A DNA stretch of 64,000 bases from Streptosporangium canum (GTDB taxonomy: Bacteria > Actinomycetota > Actinomycetes > Streptosporangiales > Streptosporangiaceae). Below, in pieces: positions 15,180 through 23,510 of this stretch (the first letter of the stretch is position 1; each line of letters starts with the position of its first letter). A program made the translations under genes and the position numbers. The notes beneath the pieces are model-generated. The model ran no database searches. It was not told where the DNA came from and saw only the letters and a list, made by a program, of their open reading frames with translations. The stretch is from contig NZ_FOQY01000002.1 of NCBI RefSeq assembly GCF_900113865.1, positions 1 through 64,000 on the forward strand, given 5' to 3'.

Positions 15180-17192
15180 TCACGCGCCGGCCATCTGCGG
15201 CGGCAGGGGGCGGCAGTGCAGCACGTCCAGCCGGGAGACGGCGCGGGTGAGCACCACGTACAGCCGGTTGAGGCCCCGTTCCCCGGCTCCGACGATCTCC
15301 GCCGGCTCGGCCACCACCACGTGGTCGTACTCCAGGCCCTTGGCCATCGTCGCGGGCACCACGGTCACCCGCGCGCCGCCGCCGGTCTCGCCGGCCTCGG
15401 CGATCGTGACGCCCGCGTTCCACAGAGCCGCCGCCAGCCTTTCCACGGCGGCGTCGGCGGCGACGACGGCGATCGAGCCGTCATGGCGCAGGGCGTCGCG
15501 CACCGCGGCGACGGTGGCCTGCGGCAGGTCGGACACCTCCTCGACGCGGAGCCGGCCGTCGGTCCGGAAGGAGCGCGTCGGCGGCACGTCCACCTCGAGC
15601 GCCCCGAGCAGGCGGTTGGCGAGCGCGACCACGTCCGAGGGCACGCGGAAACCCGTCGTCAACGCGATCACCTGGGCTTCCGGCTTGCCCAGATGCGCCA
15701 GCCGTTCCCGCCAGTCGCGAGCGGCCCACGGCGTCGTGCCCTGCGCCAGGTCGCCCAGCACGGTGATCGAGCCGTGCTCGCTCCTGCGGGCGACGGCCCG
15801 GCACTGCATCGCCGACAGGTCCTGGGCCTCGTCGATGATCACGTGACCGTAGCTCCGCGGGCGTTCCAGCAGGCCGGCGACCTCGTCGATGAGCACGGTG
15901 TCGGCCGCCGACCACCTGGCGCTCTTGAACGTCCGCGGTGGCCTGCCCCATGTGATCGCCGCCTGCTCCCGTGGCGTCAGCGTCCCGTCCGCGGCGCGTG
16001 CGAGCGCGGCGGGGTCGCCGAGCAGCTCCGCGACGACCTCGTGCGGTCGTACGGCGGGCCACACCGCGTCCAGGAACGGCGTGACGGCCCTGCCCATCTT
16101 GCGTGTCCAGGCGGCGCCGGCGGTCTGCCCGCGCGCCTCGGCCTGCCGTCGCAGCGCGGCCACGGTACGGGAGAGCACGCGCTCGCGTCCGACGGCGTAG
16201 GGCGGAGCCTCGCGCCGGGTGTCGTCCACGATGCGGCGGAGATCCTCCTGCGACACGCGCCAGCGATAGGAGCCGTCGGGGACGGTGAGCGGCTCGGCGG
16301 GCCTGCGCACCCGCCCGTAAAGGGCCCGGCGCAGCACGTCCGCCATGCGGGCGTCGTGCTTGACGGCCGCGGCGGCGTCGCCGTCCACCTGCTGGATCGG
16401 GGCGTGGGCCAGCAGCCGGTCCACGGTCGTCTGCTCGACGTCGACCTCGCCCAACGCCGGCAGCACCGCCGAGATGTAGCCGAGGAAGGCGTGGTTGGGG
16501 CCGAGGACCAGCACGCCCCCGCGTTCGAGCCGCTGCCGGTGGGCGTAGAGCAGGTAGGCGGCCCGGTGCAGGCCGACGGCGGTCTTGCCCGTCCCCGGGG
16601 CTCCCTGGACGCAGATCGACTCCTCCAGGCCGGCGCGGACCAGCTCGTCCTGCTCGGGTTGGATGGTGGCGACGATGTCCCGCATCGGGCCGACGCGGGG
16701 ACGTTCGATCTCGGCGGTCACGATCCGGCTCGCGGCTCCCAGGTCCTCGCCGAGGTCGAGCCGTTCGTCCTCGAATCCGGTCAGCGTCCTGCCCGCCCAG
16801 CCGAAGCGCCGGCGTACGGCGACGCCCTGGGAGTCGCGGGCGCCGGCCCGGTAGAACGCCCGGGAGACGGGGGCGCGCCAGTCGATCACCATCGGCTGCT
16901 GTCCCACGTCGCCGGAGACGTGCCGGCGGCCGATGTAGTAGCGCTGGGCGCGGTGGTCGCCGGCCGAGGGGTCCGAGCCGAAGTCGAGGCGGCCGAAGAA
17001 CGGCGGGCCGTCGGGCTCCTCGTCCAGCTCCTTGGCGAGGCTCTTGAGGTGCCGTCCGAGCCGCTCGGCGCTGTAGCGGTCGCCCGCCACCTGCTCGCCG
17101 ATGACCACGTTCAGGCGGGCGCCGTCGAGCATCCTGCGCAGTGCCGTCTCGCAGCGTGCGAGGTAGGCCTTCTCGTCGTCCAGCAGGGTCAT
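15180..17192 (-). CDS. helD: HelD/HelR-type superfamily 1 ATPase (RNA polymerase recycling factor)
   Basis: The product has 670 residues. It has an N-terminal helical segment (MTLLDDEKAYLARCETALRR), a middle segment with PMVIDWRAPVSRAFY typical of HelD, Walker A in CVQGAPGTGKTAVGLHRAAY, motif II in HVIIDEAQDLSAMQ, and C-terminal UvrD-like motifs (ALTTGFRVPSDVVALANRL, AKGLEYDHVVVAEP, LYVVLTRAVSRLDVL). HelD proteins remove stalled RNA polymerase from DNA; an actinobacterial branch (HelR) also displaces rifamycins. Whether this copy is HelR cannot be decided here. It is divergent from a TetR gene with two operators between them, indicating inducible expression. Confidence 0.9.
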   Translation of the reverse strand: MTLLDDEKAYLARCETALRRMLDGARLNVVIGEQVAGDRYSAERLGRHLKSLAKELDEEPDGPPFFGRLDFGSDPSAGDHRAQRYYIGRRHVSGDVGQQPMVIDWRAPVSRAFYRAGARDSQGVAVRRRFGWAGRTLTGFEDERLDLGEDLGAASRIVTAEIERPRVGPMRDIVATIQPEQDELVRAGLEESICVQGAPGTGKTAVGLHRAAYLLYAHRQRLERGGVLVLGPNHAFLGYISAVLPALGEVDVEQTTVDRLLAHAPIQQVDGDAAAAVKHDARMADVLRRALYGRVRRPAEPLTVPDGSYRWRVSQEDLRRIVDDTRREAPPYAVGRERVLSRTVAALRRQAEARGQTAGAAWTRKMGRAVTPFLDAVWPAVRPHEVVAELLGDPAALARAADGTLTPREQAAITWGRPPRTFKSARWSAADTVLIDEVAGLLERPRSYGHVIIDEAQDLSAMQCRAVARRSEHGSITVLGDLAQGTTPWAARDWRERLAHLGKPEAQVIALTTGFRVPSDVVALANRLLGALEVDVPPTRSFRTDGRLRVEEVSDLPQATVAAVRDALRHDGSIAVVAADAAVERLAAALWNAGVTIAEAGETGGGARVTVVPATMAKGLEYDHVVVAEPAEIVGAGERGLNRLYVVLTRAVSRLDVLHCRPLPPQMAGA

Positions 17193-17208
17193 CCCACACC
17201 GCCAAGTC

Positions 17209-17238
17209 TTAACTCGGTTAATTTATTAACCAGGTTAA
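17209..17238. promoter_or_regulatory. Twin operator between helD and tetR
   Basis: Two 13-bp palindromes of the form TTAAC-N3-GTTAA lie at 17209-17221 (centre TCG) and 17226-17238 (centre CAG), 17 bp centre to centre. They fill the 66-bp divergent region. A -10-like TAGGAT at 17247-17252 lies 6 bp before the TetR GTG. Confidence 0.8.
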
Positions 17239-17258
17239 CAGTCTTGTAGGATGAACGC

Positions 17259-17900
17259 GTGACAGGACTTCGGCACATCAAGCGGCAGCGGATCCACGAG
17301 GCGATCTCCACGGCGGCGATCACGCTGTTCCTGGAACGGGGCTTCGGCGCGGTGTCCGTCGCCGAGGTGGCGGCGGCCGCGGAGGTCTCCAAGCCGACCC
17401 TGTTCAAATACTTCGCCACCAAGGAGGACCTGGTCCTGCACCGGATCGCCGACCACCAGGGCGAGGCCGCGCGCGTCGTGCGGCGGCGCGGGCCGCAGGA
17501 GGGGCCGCTGGACGCGCTGGAGCGCCACTTCCTGGCCGGGCTGGAACGGCGTGACCCCGTCACCGGCCTCAACGACCACGCGGAGGTGCTCGCCTATCAC
17601 CACATGGTCTTCTCCACCCCCACTCTGGCGGCCCGCCTGTTCCACTACATGGCCATGGACGAGGAGGCGCTCGCCGAGGCGCTCGCCGAGGGCGCCGACG
17701 ACCTGACCGCGCCCCTCCTGGCCGGTGAGGTGCTCGCCGTGCAGCGCGTGCTGGCCCGCCGGAACTGGCGCAGGCTCGCCGCGGGGGAGACGGCCGCGCG
17801 GGTCCACCCCGAGGCCGTCCGTGCCGCCAGGCACGCCTTCGCCCTGGTACGGAACGGCCTGGGCGCGGCCTGGGCGCCCGGGGACATGGAGCCCCGTTAG
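17259..17900 (+). CDS. TetR/AcrR-family regulator, divergent from helD
   Basis: The product has 213 residues. The N-terminal helix-turn-helix is clear: IHEAISTAAITLFLERGFGA, VSVAEVAAAAEVSKPTLFKY, FATKEDLVLHRI. The C-terminal ligand domain is unassigned; it contains a His-rich segment (LNDHAEVLAYHHMVF). GTG 17259 follows the -10-like TAGGAT at a leaderless distance. Its position next to the twin palindromes makes it the probable repressor of helD and of itself. Confidence 0.88.
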   Translation: MTGLRHIKRQRIHEAISTAAITLFLERGFGAVSVAEVAAAAEVSKPTLFKYFATKEDLVLHRIADHQGEAARVVRRRGPQEGPLDALERHFLAGLERRDPVTGLNDHAEVLAYHHMVFSTPTLAARLFHYMAMDEEALAEALAEGADDLTAPLLAGEVLAVQRVLARRNWRRLAAGETAARVHPEAVRAARHAFALVRNGLGAAWAPGDMEPR

Positions 17901-17942
17901 AGCCCGGGAGCACGGAGCCCCGTTGGAGCCCGGAGCCCCGTT
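17888..17942 (+). repeat. Three copies of an 11-bp repeat at the end of the tetR gene
   Basis: GGAGCCCCGTT occurs at 17888-17898, 17914-17924 and 17932-17942. The first copy lies over the last codons of the TetR gene. No function is evident. Confidence 0.6.
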
Positions 17943-18014
17943 GGGGAACGTCGCCGTCCCGGGCGAAGACCCGCGGCCGCGGGTCGGGGAAGACGTCCCC
18001 AGGCGGGCGCCGGC

Positions 18015-19184
18015 CTATGCGTGGGCGCCCACGGTCACGGTGCCGACCGTCAGCCGGGGGACGCCTTCGAGGAACTCCCCGACCCGCTCAACCTGCTCGT
18101 CGAGCTCCTGGAGCCGAGCCGCGGCCAGAGGGGTGAACGGCTCCACCGTGATGTCGAGCCTGCGGCCGGAGCGGCGCAGGTGCCAGACTCCGGCCACCGT
18201 CCCGTCGACGAGCAGCACGGGGAAGTTCCCGGCCTGGCCGCCGGCCAGGGCGCGTTCGGCGGCCCGGCCGGGAAACAGCCGCTCGCGCGGATGGCAGCCG
18301 ACGCTGTAGGCGTCGAAGTAGGGCAGCAGCCGCACTCCCCGGGGCGGCGTGGAGGGCATCGCGGTGTCTCCGGCGGCCAGCCACGCCGTATCGCCGTCGA
18401 CCTCCACCCGCTGGAGCTCACCGGCCAGGGAGGCGAACAGCTCCGACGACCACCGCCGCGGCGCGCCCAGCCACTGCGCGAACTGGGCCGGCGTGGCAGG
18501 GCCGTAGGCGTGCAGGTAGTGCCGGACGACGCCGGCGAGGGCGTCGGCCTCGCCGGCGGGCCGGAAGCCGGGCAGCCACCGCTGCGGGCTGGTGTAGGTG
18601 GTCTTCCGGCCCCGGTTGGGCCCGAAACACAGCGCGCCCCGGTTCGCCGCCGTGGCCAGGGCCTGACGCCAGCGCGGCCACATGCCCTGGAACGCCGGCA
18701 TGACCAGGTCCCCGGCCCAGGGGCCGGTGGCCGCGACGACCGCCTCGCTCAGCTCGTCGGCGGTCAGCTCGGCGTCCCGCAGCGCGACCGCGATCGCCGC
18801 CACGACCTCGTCGGTCTGCTCGGGCGTCATCCGCGCGTTCTTGGTGTGGCCGCCGGCGGAGGGGAGCGAGGACAGCGCGCCGGTCCACATGGGCAGGTCA
18901 CCGGCGGGCAGCAGGTGCACGGTGCCGCGGGGCCCGAACGTCTTCACCAGGCTGCGCTCACTCCACAGGGCCTGCTGGACGTCCGTGCGGGTGAGGCCGG
19001 AGATCCGGAGCCCGATGGACAGCTCCGCGGCGGACAGCACCTGGGCGTGCGCGCCGCACATGACGGCGACGACGTCGGCCGGCCGGGCGTCCCGCACGGG
19101 GGCCGACAGCGCGTGCCGCTCCAGGCGCCTGGCGCTGACCTCGCTCCATGACAGGCGTGTCTCCTGGCGCGTGGGGATGCTCAT
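18015..19184 (-). CDS. AlkZ/YcaQ-like winged-helix DNA glycosylase family protein (HTH_42)
   Basis: The product has 389 residues. It fits the HTH_42 superfamily: an N-terminal segment with VVAVMCGAHAQVLSAAELSI, SLVKTFGPRGTVHLLPAGDL, a central winged-helix region, and AAGDTAMPSTPPRGVRLLPY followed by the FDAYSVG block. AlkZ/YcaQ enzymes excise bulky alkylated or crosslinked bases and give self-resistance in genotoxin producers. The catalytic Q-x-Q/D motif of those enzymes corresponds to GAHAQV here, so activity is uncertain. ATG 19184 is chosen for AAGGAG 9 bp upstream; a TTG at 19193 has no spacing. It is divergent from a WYL regulator. Confidence 0.75.
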   Translation of the reverse strand: MSIPTRQETRLSWSEVSARRLERHALSAPVRDARPADVVAVMCGAHAQVLSAAELSIGLRISGLTRTDVQQALWSERSLVKTFGPRGTVHLLPAGDLPMWTGALSSLPSAGGHTKNARMTPEQTDEVVAAIAVALRDAELTADELSEAVVAATGPWAGDLVMPAFQGMWPRWRQALATAANRGALCFGPNRGRKTTYTSPQRWLPGFRPAGEADALAGVVRHYLHAYGPATPAQFAQWLGAPRRWSSELFASLAGELQRVEVDGDTAWLAAGDTAMPSTPPRGVRLLPYFDAYSVGCHPRERLFPGRAAERALAGGQAGNFPVLLVDGTVAGVWHLRRSGRRLDITVEPFTPLAAARLQELDEQVERVGEFLEGVPRLTVGTVTVGAHA

Positions 19185-19253
19185 CGGGCACAACTCCTTC
19201 GGTGGTCGCGCCCGGCCGCCGCACCGCCGGACGCGACGTCGGGTACGGCCGGC

Positions 19254-19267
19254 GGGACCGTGGTCCC
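19254..19267. promoter_or_regulatory. GGGAC-N4-GTCCC palindrome upstream of the glycosylase-like gene
   Basis: GGGACCGTGGTCCC resembles the DosR-like boxes at 25-29 kb and 52-55 kb. It sits 70 bp before the minus-strand start at 19184. One isolated match can arise by chance in this base composition. Confidence 0.3.
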
Positions 19268-19310
19268 TTCCGGGCCGCGATGCGGCGTCGTGTCCGACCC
19301 TAGAGCTCAG

Positions 19311-19331
19311 CTAGGACAGCTACTGTCCTAG
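19311..19331. promoter_or_regulatory. 21-bp perfect palindrome, probable WYL-regulator operator
   Basis: CTAGGACAG (19311-19319), centre CTA, CTGTCCTAG (19323-19331). It lies 22 bp before the ATG of the WYL regulator and 126 bp before the divergent glycosylase-like gene, so it can control both. Confidence 0.7.
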
Positions 19332-19352
19332 ACGGATGGCATCCTGGAAACC

Positions 19353-20372
19353 ATGAGCGACACTCCGGCGCGGCTGCTGAGCCTTCTCTCCCTGCTCCAG
19401 ACCCCGCGTGAATGGCCCGGCAGCGAGCTGGCCGAGCGGCTGCGGGTCAGCCCGCGCACCATCCGCCGTGACATCGACCGCCTGCGCGAGCTGGGCTACC
19501 CGGTACAGGCGAGCATGGGCGCGGTGGGCGGCTACCGCCTGGTCGCGGGCGCGGCCATGCCGCCGCTGCTGCTCGACGACGAGGAGGCGGTGGCCATCGC
19601 GGTCGGCCTGCGCACGGCCGCCGGGCATCCCGTGGACGGCATCGAGGAGGCCTCCGTACGGGCTCTGGCCAAGCTCGAACAGGTGCTGCCCTCCCGGTTG
19701 CGGCACCGGGTCGGCGCCCTGAACACCGCCACCGTCCCGCTGCCGTCCGGGGGCGGGCCGACCGTCGATCCCGAGGATCTGACCGTGCTGGCCGCGGCGA
19801 TCGCCAACCGTGAGCGGCTGCGCTTCGGCTACCGGTCGGGGGAGGGGGCCGAGAGCAACCGGCTGGCCGAGCCGCACCGCCTCGTGGCGGCCGGACGCCG
19901 CTGGTATCTGGTCGCCTACGACAACGACCGCGACGACTGGCGGATCTTCCGTGTCGACCGCATCCGGCAGCCGCGGCCGACCGGCGCGCGGATCACCCCG
20001 CGCGAGCTGCCCGCCGACGACGCGGCCGCCTACGTCACCGGCAAGCTCAACAGCTTGACCCCCACCTACCGGGCGGTGGCGACCCTGCACGCGCCGGTCG
20101 AGGAGGTCGCGAGGCGCCTGGGCGGCTCTCCGGGCGATCTGGAGCCGATCGACGAGGGCAGCTGCCGGCTGCGCGGCCGTCCCGAGGCCCTGGAGTGGGC
20201 GGCGTTCCGGCTGGCCATGCTCGGTTGCGAGTTCGAGGTCCACGAGCCGCCGGAGCTCGTCGAATACCTGCGCGGGCTGGGCGCCCGGGTCACCCGCGCG
20301 GCGGACGGGCCCTCCCGGCGCCCCGCCGGGGACGACGGCCCGCGCGACGCGGACGGCCCGCTACCACGGTGA
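19353..20372 (+). CDS. HTH/WYL-domain transcriptional regulator (YafY type)
   Basis: The product has 339 residues. The N-terminal HTH_11 domain is at about residues 8-60 (LLSLLSLLQTPREWPGSELA, ERLRVSPRTIRRDIDRLREL, GYPVQASMGAVGGYRL). The WYL domain is at about 150-225 with RRWYLVAYDNDRDDWRIFRV, followed by the WCX extension (YRAVATLHAPVEEVARRLGG, FEVHEPPELVEYLRGLGARV). In actinobacteria, WYL regulators often respond to nucleic-acid ligands or DNA damage, which would suit the divergent AlkZ-like gene; that link is inference. The 21-bp palindrome lies between them. Confidence 0.92.
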   Translation: MSDTPARLLSLLSLLQTPREWPGSELAERLRVSPRTIRRDIDRLRELGYPVQASMGAVGGYRLVAGAAMPPLLLDDEEAVAIAVGLRTAAGHPVDGIEEASVRALAKLEQVLPSRLRHRVGALNTATVPLPSGGGPTVDPEDLTVLAAAIANRERLRFGYRSGEGAESNRLAEPHRLVAAGRRWYLVAYDNDRDDWRIFRVDRIRQPRPTGARITPRELPADDAAAYVTGKLNSLTPTYRAVATLHAPVEEVARRLGGSPGDLEPIDEGSCRLRGRPEALEWAAFRLAMLGCEFEVHEPPELVEYLRGLGARVTRAADGPSRRPAGDDGPRDADGPLPR

Positions 20373-20479
20373 GGCCGAGCGTCCCGGTGTGGCGGGGGCG
20401 CCGGCCGGAGGCCCCGGATCGCCGTGGATCTCCGGTGCCGGCAGCCCGGGCACGCCACTGAGGGCGTCCTGGCGCGGCG

Positions 20480-20990
20480 TCAGCCCGCGAAGCCGTCCAG
20501 GGCGGCGGGAACCGCCTTCGCCATGGTGGGGCTGCCGGTGTGCCCCGAGTCGTCCACCACGACGAGCCGCGCGTCGGGCCAGGCCTGGGCCAGCTGCCAG
20601 GCGTTCTCCAGCGGGCTGCCCAGGTCGAAGCGGCCGTGGATGAGCACCCCGGGGATGCCCGCCAGTCTGTGCGCCTCGCGCAGCAGGACGCCCTCCTCCA
20701 GCCAGGCGGCGTTGGAGAAGTAGTGGCTGCAGATGCGGACGAGGGCCATCAGGGCGGCGGGGGGCCGGTCGCTGTAGGCGTTCGGCTTGCCGTTGACCTC
20801 CAGGGAGATCACCGCGTCCTCCCACGCCGTCCAGTCGTGAGCGGCCCGATCCCGCACGGCGGGATCGGGGTCGGACACGAGCCGCGCGTAGGCGGCCAGC
20901 AGGTCACCGTCGCGCTCGGCCTCGGGGACGCCCTCCCGGAAGCGCTGCCACTGCTCCCGCCCCAGGCGCTCTGCGCGCGAGTGGCGGGGC
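20480..20990 (-). pseudogene. pip: Proline iminopeptidase, C-terminal fragment
   Basis: The minus-strand frame reads REQWQRFREGVPEAERDGDL, LAAYARLVSDPDPAVRDRAA, HDWTAWEDAVISLE and ends with IHGRFDLGSPLENAWQLAQA and VVDDSGHTGSP. This matches the C-terminal half of proline iminopeptidase (peptidase S33), including the catalytic Asp and His. The N-terminal third with the GxSxG nucleophile elbow is absent: the homology begins at about 20990, right beside the end of the DHFR-like gene. The protein cannot be active, so this is a 5'-truncated gene. Confidence 0.75.
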
Positions 20991-21002
20991 CCCGTGGCGG
21001 GG

Positions 21003-21581
21003 TCATGAGCGGGTGAACCAGGTGACCCGGGCGCCGTTGCTGAAAGTCTCGGTCTGGGTGGGTGAGAACAGGGTGGGACGGAACTCGCCGGAGAAGGCGG
21101 AGATGCCCGCGCCCGCCACCACCGGGTAGCTCTTGATGATCAATTCGTCGATCTCCGGCAGGAGGGCGGCGGCCAGCGTGCCACCGCCGGCCAGCCAGAC
21201 GTCCATGCCCGTCTCCTCGGCCTTGAGCTTCCTGACCAGGTCGACCGGGTCGCCGGTGGCCTGCTCGACCGACGGGTCGGTGATCTCGCCGAGGGTGGTG
21301 GACACGACGTACTGGCGCATGTGGGCGTAGGGGCTGGTCACGTTGGCGGCCAGCGCGGGCTCGTAGGTGCCGCGGCCCATCACGACCGTGTCGAAGGACT
21401 TGTTGGGCTCCTCGACCGGCATGCCCGCGTGGGGGCGGACATGGGTGGGGACGGTCTCCGGGTAGCGCGCGTTTATCCACGCGATCATGTCGGCGGCGAG
21501 CGGGTAGAAGTCCCACTCGCCGCCGGGGCCGGCGATGTAGCCGTCGATGGAGACGCCGACGTAGTAGACAAGCTTTCGCAT
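21003..21581 (-). CDS. Dihydrofolate-reductase-like protein (RibD C-terminal fold)
   Basis: The product has 192 residues. RKLVYYVGVSIDGYIAGPGG is the signature N-terminus of the RibD_C/DHFR-like family. FDTVVMGRGTYEPAL and GMDVWLAGGGTLAAALLPEI carry the NADPH-binding glycines, and DELIIKSYPVVAGAGI is the usual late strand. These proteins are NADPH-dependent reductases of unknown substrate. ATG 21581 is the family start; the longer reading frame upstream overlaps the divergent TetR gene. A twin palindrome lies between the two. Confidence 0.9.
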   Translation of the reverse strand: MRKLVYYVGVSIDGYIAGPGGEWDFYPLAADMIAWINARYPETVPTHVRPHAGMPVEEPNKSFDTVVMGRGTYEPALAANVTSPYAHMRQYVVSTTLGEITDPSVEQATGDPVDLVRKLKAEETGMDVWLAGGGTLAAALLPEIDELIIKSYPVVAGAGISAFSGEFRPTLFSPTQTETFSNGARVTWFTRS

Positions 21582-21595
21582 ACCAAAAACTCCGT

Positions 21596-21637
21596 ATGTA
21601 GTACTATGAGTGAAGTGATTTGACTGTAGTACTACAG
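21596..21637. promoter_or_regulatory. Twin operator between the DHFR-like and tetR genes
   Basis: CTGTAGTACTACAG (21624-21637) is a perfect 14-bp palindrome. A related half-perfect copy, ATGTAGTACTATG (21596-21608), lies with its centre 28 bp away. Both are in the 70-bp divergent region and overlap any promoter there. Confidence 0.8.
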
Positions 21638-21651
21638 ATGGAGTGGTGTCA

Positions 21652-22275
21652 ATGCGGAAGAACCCTGAAAGGCGTACGGCGCTGGTCGACGCGGCCATCG
21701 AGGTGCTGGCGCGGGAGGGCGCGCGGGGGCTGACCTTCCGTGCCGTCGACGTGGAGGCGGGGGTGCCTGCGGGCACCGCGTCCAACTACTTCGCCAGCCG
21801 CGACGACCTGTTCACCCAGGCGGGCGGCCGGATCTACGAGCGGCTGCAGCCCGACGCGCCGACGATGGCCAAGGCCGCCGACGGAGCGTACGACCGGGCC
21901 ACGCTCACCGAGCTCATGTACGAGCTGGTGGGGCGGATCGCCGCGTTCCGCACCGGCTACCTGGCCCTGCTGGAACTGCGTCTGGAGGCGACCAGGCGGC
22001 CGGAGCTACGTGCCGTGCTGACCGAGCGGGTGCGCGCGGACATCGACGCCAACCTGAGCAACCACGGGGAGTCCCGCATGCCCGGCGACGCCACCTCGGT
22101 GCTGCTGCTCTACCTCGCGCTGAACTGGCTGATCGTGGAGCAGCTCACGCTGCCGGAGATCTTCACCGAGCGGGAGGTCCGCGACCTGGTGGCGGCGGCC
22201 GTGGAGCGGGCTCTCCCGGCTACGCCCTGCCCGCCGGCGCCTGCGGGGGTTCCCGCTCCAGGACCGGGTCGGTGA
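21652..22275 (+). CDS. TetR/AcrR-family regulator, divergent from the DHFR-like gene
   Basis: The product has 207 residues. The helix-turn-helix is at residues 8-55 (RRTALVDAAIEVLAREGARG, LTFRAVDVEAGVPAGTASNY, FASRDDLFTQAG). The C-terminal domain with LEATRRPELRAVLTERVRAD resembles TetR_C_6-like regulators. ATG 21652 is preferred over a GTG at 21643 because GGAG lies about 9 bp before it. It probably represses the DHFR-like gene and itself through the CTGTAGTACTACAG operator. The last 56 bp overlap the 3' end of the convergent DUF5996 gene. Confidence 0.88.
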   Translation: MRKNPERRTALVDAAIEVLAREGARGLTFRAVDVEAGVPAGTASNYFASRDDLFTQAGGRIYERLQPDAPTMAKAADGAYDRATLTELMYELVGRIAAFRTGYLALLELRLEATRRPELRAVLTERVRADIDANLSNHGESRMPGDATSVLLLYLALNWLIVEQLTLPEIFTEREVRDLVAAAVERALPATPCPPAPAGVPAPGPGR

Positions 22276-23179
22276 CCCCGGGCGGGCTGACGCGCAGCTC
22301 CGCATCCCAGTGGGCCCGCCGGACGCCCGCCTGGTAGGCGCTTTCGAGGAAGTCCAGCACGGTGGCGACGGGGTCGTCGTGGGCGCGCGCGTCGTCGTAG
22401 CGCAGGACGGCCAGGTGGCTGCCCCGCTGTGGCAGCCAGGCGGCCTGGGCGGGACGGAGCGGCTCCTCGGCCAGGCCCGCCGGTTCGGGCGCGGTGTAGG
22501 AGTAGAACGCCGGCCAGGGCATCGCGTCGTCACCGAACCAGAACCCGCTGCTGATGACCTCCCGGGAGTAGGCCTCCCTGGTGACGGGGTCGGCCTGGGG
22601 CTCCGGGCCGGCCGAGCGGCCGGAGAAGCGGGTGACGGCGATGTCGAAGGTGTGCCAGAAATGGTGCACCGGGCTGATCTTTCCGCAGAACTCCGCGGAG
22701 AAGCGCTCCAGCACCAGGTTGACCTGGGACAGAATCTGCCAGTACCGGGTGACCAGCGCCGGATCGTAGTCGGCGTGCCCGGTGTCGCGGGCGAACGGCG
22801 TGCCGTCGGTGAGCCCGAAAGGCACGGCCTCGATCTCGACCTCGACGCCCAGGTCCTCCAGGGCTTCGAACAGGTTCCGATGGAAGGAGGCGACTGACTG
22901 GCCGATCAGGCTGAAGCTCACGCCGTGCCCGTCCAGCCGGTTGACGATCAGCCGGTGGCCGACGAAGTCGAAGTCGACGGTGAAGACCGGCATGCCGCCG
23001 AAGCCCCCTGACGGGCGGGTGGTGATGCCCCGCCCGGTCAGATGGAAGGGGACGTTCCACCAGTGGTTGCGGCGGGCGCTGGCGGCGAGCCGTACTTTGC
23101 CGACGATCTGCGTGAACCGGTGCACGGTCTCCTTCGTGCCGATCCAGTCCTCCAGTGGCATCGCGGGAAACCACTCCAT
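22220..23179 (-). CDS. DUF5996-family protein
   Basis: The product has 319 residues. It matches DUF5996 throughout: MPLEDWIGTKETVHRFTQIV, GKVRLAASARRNHWWNVPFH, TVDFDFVGHRLIVNR, FGLTDGTPFARDTGHADYDP, FCGKISPVHHFWHTFDIAVT, RFSGR. The concentration of His and Trp (KxSPVHxFWxxFDxAVTRFSGR) suggests a metal or cofactor site, but no function is known for the family. ATG 23179 has GAGGGGG about 6 bp upstream; an ATG further upstream lacks homology. Convergent with the TetR gene. Confidence 0.88.
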   Translation of the reverse strand: MEWFPAMPLEDWIGTKETVHRFTQIVGKVRLAASARRNHWWNVPFHLTGRGITTRPSGGFGGMPVFTVDFDFVGHRLIVNRLDGHGVSFSLIGQSVASFHRNLFEALEDLGVEVEIEAVPFGLTDGTPFARDTGHADYDPALVTRYWQILSQVNLVLERFSAEFCGKISPVHHFWHTFDIAVTRFSGRSAGPEPQADPVTREAYSREVISSGFWFGDDAMPWPAFYSYTAPEPAGLAEEPLRPAQAAWLPQRGSHLAVLRYDDARAHDDPVATVLDFLESAYQAGVRRAHWDAELRVSPPGVTDPVLEREPPQAPAGRA

Positions 23180-23510
23180 CGCCGCCCCCTCACTTCTCCG
23201 CTCGGCGTTCACCGCCTCCGGCGCACTCCCGACGGGAGTGCAGGTGCGCATGCCTCCATATTTCTCCGCTAAAAGTAGTCATATCATGACTCAAAGTGAT
23301 CAATCGCTCCGGCTCCCCCGCTGATCTGCGCTTACTCCATGCCAAAGGAGGGAACGGAGACCATGACCGGACGGCCCGGGCCGGCCGGTCCCTGGGATGG
23401 GTGACGCCGAGGACTGTCGCCCACCGGCATCGCCGTAGCCGGCACACCGGCCCGCCGTTCTCGCCTCCCACGCCGCCCGGCGCGCCCAGCTTCGCCGAGA
23501 GGAGACCGGG
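23180..23510. other. Divergent intergenic region without a recognised gene
   Basis: The region between the DUF5996 gene and the beta-helix gene holds an AT-richer patch near 23260-23310 (probable promoters). It also has a 13-codon ORF at 23363-23404 (MTGRPGPAGPWDG) behind AAGGAGG. GAGGAGA lies before the ATG at 23511. Nothing else was recognised. Confidence 0.5.

Noticed and set aside
23363..23404. A 13-codon ORF with a good ribosome binding site upstream of the beta-helix gene.
   Set aside because: It is too short to judge, has no coupling to the downstream gene and no attenuator structure.
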